Assembly (NCBI RefSeq): GCF_036711975.1
Contig: NC_091973.1
Location: 15,810,001 to 15,874,000 of the forward strand
Direction: 5' to 3'
Source of the DNA: Onthophagus taurus
Lineage: Eukaryota; Arthropoda; Insecta; Coleoptera; Scarabaeidae
Length of the DNA stretch: 64,000 bases
Of the stretch, positions 40,960 to 51,662 are shown piece by piece; the stretch's first letter is position 1; each line of letters begins with the position of its first letter. A program made the translations under genes and the position numbers. Under the pieces are notes generated by a model. The model made no database searches and was not told the DNA's origin. It saw nothing but the letters and a program-made list of their open reading frames with translations.

Positions 40960-41262
40960 TGTGCGCTCCAAAAATACGAGCCACAATAAGCGATTGTGAA
41001 GGTGCTGGATGCTCAATGAATTAATTAAAAAAAAATGATTCTAAATAAATTGTTTCTTTAATTAGTAACAAAGGTCGAAATAATAATAAATAAAATAAAG
41101 AAAAGAAAATTACCTTAGAAAATGCGGAAAGAAAGCGTAAGAACAAAACGAGACGATGCGGCACACGCGCTGCGAAACGCTCGAGATCGTGGTGAGTGAG
41201 ATAATGCCCCCTGGCGGGGGTGGCATGTCATATTTGCGGAAATAGCTTAAGCGGAGCGAACA
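40960..41262 (-). repeat. BEL-2 B 3' LTR
   Basis: Reverse complement of the BEL-2 LTR, TGTGCGCTCC to GGAGCGAACA on the plus strand. Confidence 0.95.
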
Positions 41263-41451
41263 ATCACCCGCCAAAAAATAACGAAAAGTTTTTTTTTTTT
41301 TTACAACAATAAGAAATTGAAAATTTACAAAATTAAATATAGTATAATGACAAGATGAACGTGAAATTACAACGATGCAAAAGAGAATGGAACAGGATTG
41401 AATTAATTAAAAATGTTACAATAATAATTAGATAACAAACAGTTGTTGGGT

Positions 41452-44400
41452 TTACATTTCTGAAGGTAGTGGGCAGATTTTCGTTACTGGGCGTTGTAGT
41501 TCCCCTTGAGCGGTGCGGACGGTCACCACCCGAACGACGCCATCCAATCCGGGATGTGTTTGAATAATACGTCCCAACTTCCAACACCAAGGAGGCTGTT
41601 GATCGTTTTTTATTAGTACGACGGTGTTTAGCGGTATATTAGCTGTTGGAGTAGTCCACTTGGCCCTTTGCTGCAATGTGTGTAAATATTCTAAGCTCCA
41701 CCTCTTCCAAAAATGTTGCATCATCTTCTGGAGCAAAGCCCATCTAGACAAACGGCCATTTGGGACATTCTGGAAATCGACATTCGGAATTTCATTAGAT
41801 GCTGGTGATAATGTAAGAAAATGACCAGGAGTGAGGGGCTGAAGGTCATTTGGATCGGATCCAAGTGGACATAGTGGGCGAGAATTAAGGATAGATTCAA
41901 TTTGAGTAACTAAAGTATAAAGTTCTTCAAATGTTAACACCTGGTCTCCAATAACCCTCTTCAAATGGGTTTTTGCGGACTTGACACCAGCCTCACTCAG
42001 TCCGTTAAAATTTGGTGCCGCGGGAGGGTTGAATAGCCACTCTATACCCAACGTTTCACCCGCCATTTGGGCGTACTCGTTTAATTGGCGGTATGCTCCC
42101 ACGAAATTAGTGCCTTGGTCTGAAAACAGTCGAATACATGTGCCTCGTCGAGCAACAAATCGGCGTAAAGCGGCTAAGAAAGCTTCGGCGGTTAAGTCGG
42201 AGACTAATTCTAGATGAATAGCCTTGGTTGCAGCACAAACAAAGAGACATATATACGCTTTAAAGGTTTTTGCTCCTCGATGTCTTCTGGCAGTTACAAA
42301 GAAGGGGCCAGCATAATCAACACCAGCCGTAGTAAAGGCCTTCATTTGCTGTATTCTAAAAGTAGGCAAATCAGCCATAAATGAATTGATTGATTTGGGA
42401 CGTGCTCGAAAACATTTTAAACATCTGGATATCACTCTATAAATTACGGTGCGAGGTGACATAATCCAGAATTGATTTGCTATCAGCGCATGTAACGTTC
42501 TATAACCAGGGTGCAAATTTTCTTGATGTAAGTGTTGAACAATTAATTCGCTCAGACGACTTTTACATGGTAACAATATAGGATGTTTCGCATCGTAGAC
42601 CAGATCAGAGTGTCTCAAACGTCCACCCACTCTAATCAAATCTCCCTCGCCAATGAATGGTGCCAATTTACGATATGGTTTTGCGGGTAAACTACCAGTG
42701 TGTAAGCTTCGAAGGACATCCGGAAAGTGTTCCAATTGAACTTGACGTGCCAAAGTATGAAGTGCGGTCTGCTTCTCCAACATTGATATAGGTAGACGGC
42801 GATGTTGATTCAATTTTCGACAACCTGCAACGAATCTCAACACATAAGCTACTACATTTTTAATCTTACTTAGAGATGAACAGCGTTCCATCAATGTAAG
42901 TAAAAAGTTGTCGGTTTTCGTCGTTGTATTAACAGCCACTACATGTTTCTCTTCGGGTAATTTCTCGGCAAGGGTTGCGATTACTTGGGTAGGCCAGTCG
43001 GACGATGGACATGATAACCAGACTGGACCATTCCACCATAACTGACATCCAACCATTTCCGCCGGAAGTAGACCACGGGATCCAGGATCCGCTGGATTAT
43101 CCAATGATGACACATGATGCCAACACTCGCCAGGTATTATATTTTGAATGTGGCTGGTGCGGTTGGCGACAAATGTCTTCCAACGATGTGGAGATGACTT
43201 CAGCCAACCCAAAACTATTGTGGAGTCACACCATGCAAACACCTTAGGTTGAGCGATGCAGGATAGATTGGAGATGAGAAACTCAGCCAAATCAGATAAC
43301 AGAACAGCACCACAGAGTTCCAAACGAGGTAACGATGTGATTTTAAGTGGTGCTACTCTAGACCTTGCACAGAGAAAATTGACTTTAATAGAATTATCTG
43401 GTAATATTAACCTGAGATACGCCACCGCACAGTATCCGACCATAGAGGCATCGGAAAATAAATGAAGTTCTATGGATCTATCATCTGCCAATTGAACGGA
43501 ACGAGGTATTCTTAATTGTGATAACTGTGGCAGCTGCTCTTTGTATTGGATCCAATAAATTTTGATTTTTTCAGACGGTGTATCATCCCAGTCACACTTT
43601 TCCAGCCATAATTGCTGAATTAAATATTTTGCGGCCAATATGCATGGTGTTATGAATCCCAAAGGGTCGAAAATACGGGCAATGTTTGAAAGTATTGCCC
43701 TTTTTGTGCACGGGTCATTTCTTGGAAGACTTGAGAACCCAAAGGTGTCGATCGAAGGGTCCCAATGAAGGCCCAAGACCTTGATAAAACCATTCTCAGC
43801 GTGATCGAGAGACACTGGAGAAGTAACACCATCGGGACAGACTCGCTTCATTAGTTTAGGACAATTGCTAGCCCACTTGGCTAGTTCAAAACCACCCAAT
43901 GAAAGTAATTTAATAATTTGTTCTTGTAGATGCAGCGCGTCGCGAACTGAAAAACTCCCGGTAACAACATCGTCTACGTACATATCGTTTATTAACACCT
44001 GAGAAGCCTCTGGAAATTTTGCCGCATAGAGCTTAGCTAGTTCCTTAATTGTGCGCAATGCCAAATATGGGGCAGAAGAAACACCATAAGTGACGGTATT
44101 GAGTTGATACTCACAAAGCTCATTTGTGTGATAGTTTCTCCAAAGGATACGTTGGAAATCTCGCTGATGGGAAATGAGTAAAATTTGACGATACATTTGC
44201 TTAATGTCGCAAATGAAGACGATTGGAAAGTAACGAAATTTGATAAGTATAGAGCATAAATTGTTTTGTAATTTTGATCCAGTCAATAAAATATCGTTTA
44301 ACGATAAGCCTGACTTAGTTTTGGCGGAGGCATCGAAAACAACTCGGAGTTTTAAGGAATTGGGATTTAGGACGTAGTGGTGAGGGATATAATAGGCGTT

Positions 44401-46533
44401 TTCATTGCGATAATCATCACTACATACTGGAGACATGTGGCCTTTAGCTAAATAATCTTCCATAAATATTTTGTATTTTTGAAAAATCTCCGAATCTTTG
44501 ATTAATTTTCTCTCGAGATATAAATATCGACGATGCGCTTGCGTATAAGATTCACCTAGCTTGGGAGTAGGTGTACGAAATGGAAGTGAGACTATAAATC
44601 TTCCTTCAGAGGTGCGATTATAGGTAGATTGGAAATGTGCGTCACATTGACGATCTTCAGGATCTTCCGGAACGATCTCGCTCATTTGTTCCAGCTCCCA
44701 AAACTTGCGAAGGCATGAATCAAGTGATGGTTCAACCAATAATGAAATGTTGGACTCTGGAAACGACGAATCAGCAGATCTTCCCGTCAATAACCATCCA
44801 AAAATAGAACCCAGGGCAGCCGGTTCATCCATGCCCCCAACACGACGATCACCAGTAAGAATATATGGCACCAGTTCAGCACCCAATAGTATGTCGATTG
44901 GCCCAGGAGATGATTGAGTTTTAGATATATTAAGATCTTGCAAATGCGGATACGCAGAAACATCAATGGAGATGCTGGGATGTTCTGAACAGATACGTTG
45001 ACTGATTACAGCGGTGAAGTGTAACGTAGGTTGAAAGACATTGCACGGCTTGATATAGCATTCAACAGAGCCGTTGTTACAATTGGATGACATATTATTC
45101 AAACCCTCAATCGGTACAGAATGAATCGAGCGGACCAGTTGCAATCGCTTTTGAAGGTTTTCACTGATGAAATTGATCATACTGCAGGTGTCGATTAGAG
45201 CTCTGACTTTATGGTATTTTCCAAATCGATCCTGAACATCCAATTCTGCGACCGGAAGTAAAATAGTAGCGACGGTATTGGTAGCAGAAGCGACAGTATG
45301 AGGTTGGGTTGACGTACCAGTTGAATTTGGATTTGGTGAAGATTTGTCCAGCGGAGTTAAATTTAAATGTAAAAGCGTATGGTGTCGCTTATTGCAAATT
45401 CTACAAGTTTTATTTGAGTTGCATTTACTTGTATGATGACGGTATCCTAAGCAATTCTTGCAGAACTTATTGTCAGAAATGATGTTAAACCGCTGTGAAG
45501 GAGACTTTTCGAGAAATTTATCGCACTGATAAAGGTTATGGTTCATTTTACATAAAATACAGCTTAGTTTTTGTTTTATTTCAGTAGCAAAAGTTGACGT
45601 GGACTTTAACGACGGCTTAGGTCCCTTGACTGACGATGTTAATTTAACTGAATCTAAGGCCTTTGATTGATTCTCCAAAAAACTTATTAATTGGATATAA
45701 GTTGGGATTTCGAATTCACTATGTTCTGTTTCAAATTTTGTCTTAATTGACGTGTCTAATTTTTGCAACAAAAGATTAAATAATAAAAAATCCCAATCAT
45801 CAACAGGAAAGCCCAGCGTTCTTAACCCTTCAACGTTCTCGGAAAAGGTGTCTATCAACATCCGATAGGCCTTAGCGGAACCTTCAGTTGATTGTTTGAT
45901 TGTAACGCTTTGAATTTCATTATAATATAGAGTCGCCAGATGTCGTTTATTTTGATATCTAGTTTTTAAAGTTTTGAAGGCGATCGAATAATTCGCCTCC
46001 GTCATCGGCAAACCCTTTACAAGATGCAAAGCTTCTCCGGAAATCGATGTTAAGAGATATTGGTACTTCGCTACCTCTGATAATGACTGATTTTCATGTA
46101 CTAAAGATCGGTACAGATCGTAAAAGCTTGGCCAGCTCTTGTAATCGCCTGAGAATACTGGGAGCGAAATTTTATTCAATTTAGGAGAATTAATAGGTAT
46201 AGGAGGATCTTTTGGTTTGGAAATTTCAGAGGAAATTCTATAATTGACGGCTTTTATCGTAAAGTAAGATTCATCAGCTTGTTTACGTATAGCATCATGG
46301 GTATCAAAATCCGCCTCATCTATAAGCCCAATAACCTGATTGTGCAGCGTTTTGAATTCTTTATATGTGTCTTCAGAGTCATTAGCACGGGCAATGAAAA
46401 TTAATTTTAAATCATTACTGTCAGATACAGTATGAGCAGCATCAGCCGTTTCAATTAAACGATTAAGGTAACCGTTACGGCGTAAGATTAATTTTGAAAG
46501 TTTGTGATCAGCCATATTGACAATCTTCATCAA
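41452..46533 (-). CDS. BEL-2 B gag-pol polyprotein (1693 aa, intact)
   Basis: Complete BEL/Pao polyprotein. Gag starts MADHKLSKLILRRNGY (Met7 of the longest frame) and has LPVFSGDYKSWPSFYDLY. Zinc-binding segments CILCKMNHNLYQC, CKNCLGYRHHTSKC and CRICNKRHH are followed by protease ALIDTCSMINF. RT has FDASAKTKSGLSLND, FICDIKQMYRQI and MYVDDVVTG. RNase H has ELHLFSDASMVGY. Integrase has TTAGVDYAGPFF, LFSDQGTNFVG and LSEAGVKSAK with the three acidic residues. The protease triad reads DTC rather than DSG or DTG in both copies, which is unusual and may be a family trait or a defect. About 35 percent like BEL-1 by eye. Confidence 0.95.
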   Translation of the reverse strand: MMKIVNMADHKLSKLILRRNGYLNRLIETADAAHTVSDSNDLKLIFIARANDSEDTYKEFKTLHNQVIGLIDEADFDTHDAIRKQADESYFTIKAVNYRISSEISKPKDPPIPINSPKLNKISLPVFSGDYKSWPSFYDLYRSLVHENQSLSEVAKYQYLLTSISGEALHLVKGLPMTEANYSIAFKTLKTRYQNKRHLATLYYNEIQSVTIKQSTEGSAKAYRMLIDTFSENVEGLRTLGFPVDDWDFLLFNLLLQKLDTSIKTKFETEHSEFEIPTYIQLISFLENQSKALDSVKLTSSVKGPKPSLKSTSTFATEIKQKLSCILCKMNHNLYQCDKFLEKSPSQRFNIISDNKFCKNCLGYRHHTSKCNSNKTCRICNKRHHTLLHLNLTPLDKSSPNPNSTGTSTQPHTVASATNTVATILLPVAELDVQDRFGKYHKVRALIDTCSMINFISENLQKRLQLVRSIHSVPIEGLNNMSSNCNNGSVECYIKPCNVFQPTLHFTAVISQRICSEHPSISIDVSAYPHLQDLNISKTQSSPGPIDILLGAELVPYILTGDRRVGGMDEPAALGSIFGWLLTGRSADSSFPESNISLLVEPSLDSCLRKFWELEQMSEIVPEDPEDRQCDAHFQSTYNRTSEGRFIVSLPFRTPTPKLGESYTQAHRRYLYLERKLIKDSEIFQKYKIFMEDYLAKGHMSPVCSDDYRNENAYYIPHHYVLNPNSLKLRVVFDASAKTKSGLSLNDILLTGSKLQNNLCSILIKFRYFPIVFICDIKQMYRQILLISHQRDFQRILWRNYHTNELCEYQLNTVTYGVSSAPYLALRTIKELAKLYAAKFPEASQVLINDMYVDDVVTGSFSVRDALHLQEQIIKLLSLGGFELAKWASNCPKLMKRVCPDGVTSPVSLDHAENGFIKVLGLHWDPSIDTFGFSSLPRNDPCTKRAILSNIARIFDPLGFITPCILAAKYLIQQLWLEKCDWDDTPSEKIKIYWIQYKEQLPQLSQLRIPRSVQLADDRSIELHLFSDASMVGYCAVAYLRLILPDNSIKVNFLCARSRVAPLKITSLPRLELCGAVLLSDLAEFLISNLSCIAQPKVFAWCDSTIVLGWLKSSPHRWKTFVANRTSHIQNIIPGECWHHVSSLDNPADPGSRGLLPAEMVGCQLWWNGPVWLSCPSSDWPTQVIATLAEKLPEEKHVVAVNTTTKTDNFLLTLMERCSSLSKIKNVVAYVLRFVAGCRKLNQHRRLPISMLEKQTALHTLARQVQLEHFPDVLRSLHTGSLPAKPYRKLAPFIGEGDLIRVGGRLRHSDLVYDAKHPILLPCKSRLSELIVQHLHQENLHPGYRTLHALIANQFWIMSPRTVIYRVISRCLKCFRARPKSINSFMADLPTFRIQQMKAFTTAGVDYAGPFFVTARRHRGAKTFKAYICLFVCAATKAIHLELVSDLTAEAFLAALRRFVARRGTCIRLFSDQGTNFVGAYRQLNEYAQMAGETLGIEWLFNPPAAPNFNGLSEAGVKSAKTHLKRVIGDQVLTFEELYTLVTQIESILNSRPLCPLGSDPNDLQPLTPGHFLTLSPASNEIPNVDFQNVPNGRLSRWALLQKMMQHFWKRWSLEYLHTLQQRAKWTTPTANIPLNTVVLIKNDQQPPWCWKLGRIIQTHPGLDGVVRVVTVRTAQGELQRPVTKICPLPSEM

Positions 46534-46859
46534 TTTAAGAAATGATCGACAGAAAAGAAAATAAAGAGCGAAAAATAATATAATGCAATGTTATATCTTC
46601 TCTTCAAAGATAGAAAAAAAATAATAAACGAAATAATTAATATAATTTTATCTGTATATTTTTTTTGTTCAGATTGACTTGAATTGCGATTTCAACAAAC
46701 ACCAGATGTGGAGCGATGCGAATCGAAAAAGAAGTAAGAGCACGTGGTGTTGCGGGTGGGCGAAACTATATGATTGCAATTACTTAGAAATAAATTAAAT
46801 AAAGGTATGCAAAAAACAATCGAAATGACACCAAGTATCCGGCTCGAAGGACCAAAAAA

Positions 46860-47162
46860 TGTGCGCTCCAAAAATACGAGCCACAATAAGCGATTGTGAA
46901 GGTGCTGGATGCTCAATGAATTAATTAAAAAAAAATGATTCTAAATAAATTGTTTCTTTAATTAGTAACAAAGGTCGAAATAATAATAAATAAAATAAAG
47001 AAAAGAAAATTACCTTAGAAAATGCGGAAAGAAAGCGTAAGAACAAAACGAGACGATGCGGCACACGCGCTGCGAAACGCTCGAGATCGTGGTGAGTGAG
47101 ATAATGCCCCCTGGCGGGGGTGGCATGTCATATTTGCGGAAATAGCTTAAGCGGAGCGAACA
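46860..47162 (-). repeat. BEL-2 B 5' LTR
   Basis: Same 303 bases as the other BEL-2 LTRs. The primer-binding site is next to it at about 46835-46857. Confidence 0.95.
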
Positions 47163-49356
47163 ATGCATATTGGCCGCAAAATATTTAATTCAGCAATTAT
47201 GGCTGGAAAAGTGTGACTGGGATGATACACCGTCTGAAAAAATCAAAATTTATTGGATCCAATACAAAGAGCAGCTGCCACAGTTATCACAATTAAGAAT
47301 ACCTCGTTCCGTTCAATTGGCAGATGATAGATCCATAGAACTTCATTTATTTTCCGATGCCTCTATGGTCGGATACTGTGCGGTGGCGTATCTCAGGTTA
47401 ATATTACCAGATAATTCTATTAAAGTCAATTTTCTCTGTGCAAGGTCTAGAGTAGCACCACTTAAAATCACATCGTTACCTCGTTTGGAACTCTGTGGTG
47501 CTGTTCTGTTATCTGATTTGGCTGAGTTTCTCATCTCCAATCTATCCTGCATCGCTCAACCTAAGGTGTTTGCATGGTGTGACTCCACAATAGTTTTGGG
47601 TTGGCTGAAGTCATCTCCACATCGTTGGAAGACATTTGTCGCCAACCGCACCAGCCACATTCAAAATATAATACCTGGCGAGTGTTGGCATCATGTGTCA
47701 TCATTGGATAATCCAGCGGATCCTGGATCCCGTGGTCTACTTCCGGCGGAAATGGTTGGATGTCAGTTATGGTGGAATGGTCCAGTCTGGTTATCATGTC
47801 CATCGTCCGACTGGCCTACCCAAGTAATCGCAACCCTTGCCGAGAAATTACCCGAAGAGAAACATGTAGTGGCTGTTAATACAACGACGAAAACCGACAA
47901 CTTTTTACTTACATTGATGGAACGCTGTTCATCTCTAAGTAAGATTAAAAATGTAGTAGCTTATGTGTTGAGATTCGTTGCAGGTTGTCGAAAATTGAAT
48001 CAACATCGCCGTCTACCTATATCAATGTTGGAGAAGCAGACCGCACTTCATACTTTGGCACGTCAAGTTCAATTGGAACACTTTCCGGATGTCCTTCGAA
48101 GCTTACACACTGGTAGTTTACCCGCAAAACCATATCGTAAATTGGCACCATTCATTGGCGAGGGAGATTTGATTAGAGTGGGTGGACGTTTGAGACACTC
48201 TGATCTGGTCTACGATGCGAAACATCCTATATTGTTACCATGTAAAAGTCGTCTGAGCGAATTAATTGTTCAACACTTACATCAAGAAAATTTGCACCCT
48301 GGTTATAGAACGTTACATGCGCTGATAGCAAATCAATTCTGGATTATGTCACCTCGCACCGTAATTTATAGAGTGATATCCAGATGTTTAAAATGTTTTC
48401 GAGCACGTCCCAAATCAATCAATTCATTTATGGCTGATTTGCCTACTTTTAGAATACAGCAAATGAAGGCCTTTACTACGGCTGGTGTTGATTATGCTGG
48501 CCCCTTCTTTGTAACTGCCAGAAGACATCGAGGAGCAAAAACCTTTAAAGCGTATATATGTCTCTTTGTTTGTGCTGCAACCAAGGCTATTCATCTAGAA
48601 TTAGTCTCCGACTTAACCGCCGAAGCTTTCTTAGCCGCTTTACGCCGATTTGTTGCTCGACGAGGCACATGTATTCGACTGTTTTCAGACCAAGGCACTA
48701 ATTTCGTGGGAGCATACCGCCAATTAAACGAGTACGCCCAAATGGCGGGTGAAACGTTGGGTATAGAGTGGCTATTCAACCCTCCCGCGGCACCAAATTT
48801 TAACGGACTGAGTGAGGCTGGTGTCAAGTCCGCAAAAACCCATTTGAAGAGGGTTATTGGAGACCAGGTGTTAACATTTGAAGAACTTTATACTTTAGTT
48901 ACTCAAATTGAATCTATCCTTAATTCTCGCCCACTATGTCCACTTGGATCCGATCCAAATGACCTTCAGCCCCTCACTCCTGGTCATTTTCTTACATTAT
49001 CACCAGCATCTAATGAAATTCCGAATGTCGATTTCCAGAATGTCCCAAATGGCCGTTTGTCTAGATGGGCTTTGCTCCAGAAGATGATGCAACATTTTTG
49101 GAAGAGGTGGAGCTTAGAATATTTACACACATTGCAGCAAAGGGCCAAGTGGACTACTCCAACAGCTAATATACCGCTAAACACCGTCGTACTAATAAAA
49201 AACGATCAACAGCCTCCTTGGTGTTGGAAGTTGGGACGTATTATTCAAACACATCCCGGATTGGATGGCGTCGTTCGGGTGGTGACCGTCCGCACCGCTC
49301 AAGGGGAACTACAACGCCCAGTAACGAAAATCTGCCCACTACCTTCAGAAATGTAA
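47163..49356 (+). pseudogene. BEL-2 A gag-pol, 3' part (RNase H, integrase)
   Basis: The frame resumes at ILAAKYLIQQLWLEKCDWDD and continues through RNase H (HLFSDASMVGYCAVAYL) and integrase (VDYAGPF, SDQGTNF, SEAGVKS) to a stop at 49356. It equals the C-terminal part of copy B. On its own it starts at an accidental Met created by ATGCATATTGG at the junction. Confidence 0.92.
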
Positions 49357-49546
49357 ACCCAACAACTGTTTGTTATCTAATTATTATTGTAACATTTTTA
49401 ATTAATTCAATCCTGTTCCATTCTCTTTTGCATCGTTGTAATTTCACGTTCATCTTGTCATTATACTATATTTAATTTTGTAAATTTTCAATTTCTTATT
49501 GTTGTAAAAAAAAAAAAAAACTTTTCGTTATTTTTTGGCGGGTGAT

Positions 49547-49849
49547 TGTTCGCTCCGCTTAAGCTATTTCCGCAAATATGACATGCCACCCCCGCCAGGG
49601 GGCATTATCTCACTCACCACGATCTCGAGCGTTTCGCAGCGCGTGTGCCGCATCGTCTCGTTTTGTTCTTACGCTTTCTTTCCGCATTTTCTAAGGTAAT
49701 TTTCTTTTCTTTATTTTATTTATTATTATTTCGACCTTTGTTACTAATTAAAGAAACAATTTATTTAGAATCATTTTTTTTTAATTAATTCATTGAGCAT
49801 CCAGCACCTTCACAATCGCTTATTGTGGCTCGTATTTTTGGAGCGCACA
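49547..49849 (+). repeat. BEL-2 A 3' LTR
   Basis: 303 bases, same sequence as the 5' LTR. ACTAC follows at 49850-49854. Confidence 0.95.
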
Positions 49850-49854
49850 ACTAC

Positions 49855-50050
49855 TTTAAAATATAAGAAAAAATAGAATAATACACTAAATAACTATTAA
49901 CTAAATAGTTGTTTAGTTATAGTTATAGTTATAACTCAAAGAAAAACTTTCGCTATCAAAACAATCTCAACAAACGCACGTGGTAACACAGATGTAAATA
50001 AACGCCAACAATATGGCGTCCATAAAAATGGACGCCATATTCAAGGTCTC
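49855..50050 (-). promoter_or_regulatory. 5' region of the old P element with a 14-bp-arm hairpin
   Basis: This is the outer 5' part of the old P element. A perfect inverted repeat (50010-50023 against 50028-50041, AATATGGCGTCCAT with a 4-base AAAA loop) lies next to the terminal repeat. P elements are known to carry subterminal inverted repeats, which this could represent. A run of TTATAGTTATAGTTATA-type repeats lies near 49915-49935. Confidence 0.55.
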
Positions 50051-50179
50051 TTTGTCCTTTCTGGTTATTCTGTGGTACTGGTTGGTGTGCTCGAAACGTA
50101 GCGAGCACGTTTTCTTTTGGTCATGCGCATACATGACAATAATCATTAAAGTGCTCTATTGTATTTAAGTTGTTGTTAT

Positions 50180-50290
50180 TATTCCATACAACCAATATGT
50201 CATCAACATACCTACGCCATAAAATAATGTTTTTGTTGTTGGTGTTGTCGTTGCTTAAGATTTTATGTTCTAAATCATTCAAAAATATTG
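50180..50290 (-). pseudogene. Penelope-like RT fragment
   Basis: The minus strand reads NIFLNDLEHKILS, then ILWRRYVDDILVVWN. This includes the PLE catalytic YVDD and resembles 6265-6646 (RKYVDDTLIIWN). Only about 37 codons are left. It abuts the tandem array. Confidence 0.65.
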
Positions 50291-50772
50291 TGGCTGTAGA
50301 TGTTGTGTTCTTGTTTGTTTCTCTTTAATCTTATGTTTGATCTTACGCAAAGTCTGTATTTCCTCAGTAGTGGTTGTAGATGTTATGATCTTGTTTGTTT
50401 CTCTTTAATCTTATGTTTGATCTTACGCAAAGTCTGTATTTCCTCAGTTGTGGTTGTAGATGTTGTGTTCTTGTTTGTTTCTCTTTAATCTTATGTTTGA
50501 TCTTACACAACGTCTGTATTTCCTCAGTTGTGGTTGTAGATGTTGTGTTCTTGTTTGTTTCTCTTTAATCTTATGTTAGATCTTACGCAAAGTCTGTATT
50601 TCCTCAGTTGTGGTTGTAGGTGTTGTGTTCTTGTTTGTTTCTCTTTAATCTTATGTTTGATCTTACGCAAAGTCTGCATTTCCTCAGTTGTGGTTGTAGA
50701 TGTTGTGTTCTTGTTTGTTTCTCTTTAATCTTATGTTTGATCTTACGCAAAGTCTGTATTTCCTCAGCTGTG
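50291..50772. repeat. Tandem array, six copies of an 80-bp unit
   Basis: TGTTGTGTTCTTGTTTGTTT recurs at 50301, 50381 (one change), 50461, 50541, 50621 and 50701, exactly 80 bases apart, with only a few substitutions between copies. On the minus strand one unit encodes a charged helix (TTEEIQTLRKIKHKIKEKQ), and it adjoins a PLE coding fragment. The unit length is not a multiple of three, so the array is not an in-frame protein repeat. Confidence 0.9.
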
Positions 50773-51662
50773 ACCATGAATTGAATATGTTTATATTATC
50801 CGTTTTTTATGGAGAATATAGAGAAAGTCGTGAACAGTAAGTGGAGTCTTCATCAGTAAATATTTAATAGAACAAGGATTTTGGTAATTTTGTAGATTAT
50901 ACAAGATAAACACAAATCAAAAATTTTATGTAAAACGCGTTATTGTACTGCAATGAAAAATAGTGATTTATAACAAATATTGATAACAAATTTACTGATC
51001 AATTTACATAATTCAAATTTAGACAATTCTACAAAATAATAGACAAAATTAATTTATTAATAGATACTTGGGAGTAGAGATATTCAAAAACAGAAACACC
51101 AAAAAGGTCCCTATTCTTTCAATGTGATGTTATAGGAACAAAACTTTTAATAGAGCAGGATCAATAAATGGCTGAATCTTTACTTTTATTGTTATATCAA
51201 GGGCGTTTTGTTTCTAATGACTAAATTCCTAGTATGGCGTGTATCAAAATAAAAATTTTTCAATTTTTCTTTCATTTTCTCGTTCCAAAAAATTAGGATC
51301 TTTAGAAATCTAAAAAGAATTAATGTATCTTTATACCATTTCTATCTCGATACAACGTTGTACCCATACAACAAAATAACACTAATTGCGACGTCTTCCG
51401 GTTTATAAATACTTTTTAAAAACGCTTCTTTTAGCGGTGTATTTAATGGGCGACATATCAGGTATTACTACATCAATTCATCTAAACCGTAATTTTCATT
51501 AGCTGCTTGCACTGCTACTATACGTCTCTGTCGGAAAACTGTACATTTAGAAACGCGTCCAGACTTTTTATTCGTAGTACCTTTGAGTAAATAATTTTTT
51601 TGATGAATTAGATAATTTTTTAGGATACCTTTAATTATAATTACGAAGGCTTTCACGACCGG
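50773..51662. other. Unassigned sequence with one small minus-strand frame
   Basis: A 62-codon minus-strand frame (51468-51656; KSGRVSKCTVFRQRRIVAVQ segment) is followed in another frame by PLKEAFLKSIYKPEDVAISV. I do not recognise it. It directly adjoins the LTR at 51663 and may be a scrap of an element or host exon. Confidence 0.3.

Larger units (their letters stand above)
40960..47162 (-). mobile_element. BEL-2 copy B, complete, inserted into copy A
   Basis: 303-base LTRs at 40960-41262 and 46860-47162, primer-binding site at about 46835-46857, one uninterrupted gag-pol frame, and ATGCA duplicated at both edges. It is antisense to copy A and almost identical to it, so it is a very young insertion. 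Confidence 0.96.
37438..49849 (+). mobile_element. BEL-2 copy A, split by a second copy of itself
   Basis: LTRs at 37438-37740 and 49547-49849 (303 bases each) are flanked by ACTAC on both sides (37433-37437, 49850-49854). The gag-pol frame is interrupted at the RT/RNase H junction by BEL-2 copy B (40960-47162) in opposite orientation, with ATGCA duplicated. Removing B and one ATGCA rejoins the frame exactly (FITPC, then ILAAKYL), so A was intact when B arrived. Confidence 0.95.
17799..50074 (-). mobile_element. Old P element split by nested insertions (32 kb span)
   Basis: Terminal repeats of 24 bases, CACAGAATAACCAGAAAGGA plus CAAA, lie at 17799-17822 and, inverted, at 50051-50074. The flanking 7-mers GTGCTGG and GTACTGG differ by one base, an aged remnant of the 8-bp duplication P elements make. 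Between the ends, on the minus strand, are all the exons seen in the intact relative at 56399-61340, in the right order. Three insertions separate them: BEL-2 (37438-49849), a PLE pair (32376-36824) and gypsy-X (18792-30533). Removing these leaves about 3.6 kb. Frameshifts, an exon deletion and the insertions make it dead. Confidence 0.88.

Noticed and set aside
39683-44917. Short frames opposite the BEL-2 polyproteins
   Set aside because: They lie wholly within the BEL-2 coding region on the other strand, occur identically in both copies and have no recognisable domain.
50291-50772. CRISPR array
   Set aside because: The 80-bp units are contiguous and nearly identical with no unique spacers, and the window is eukaryotic.
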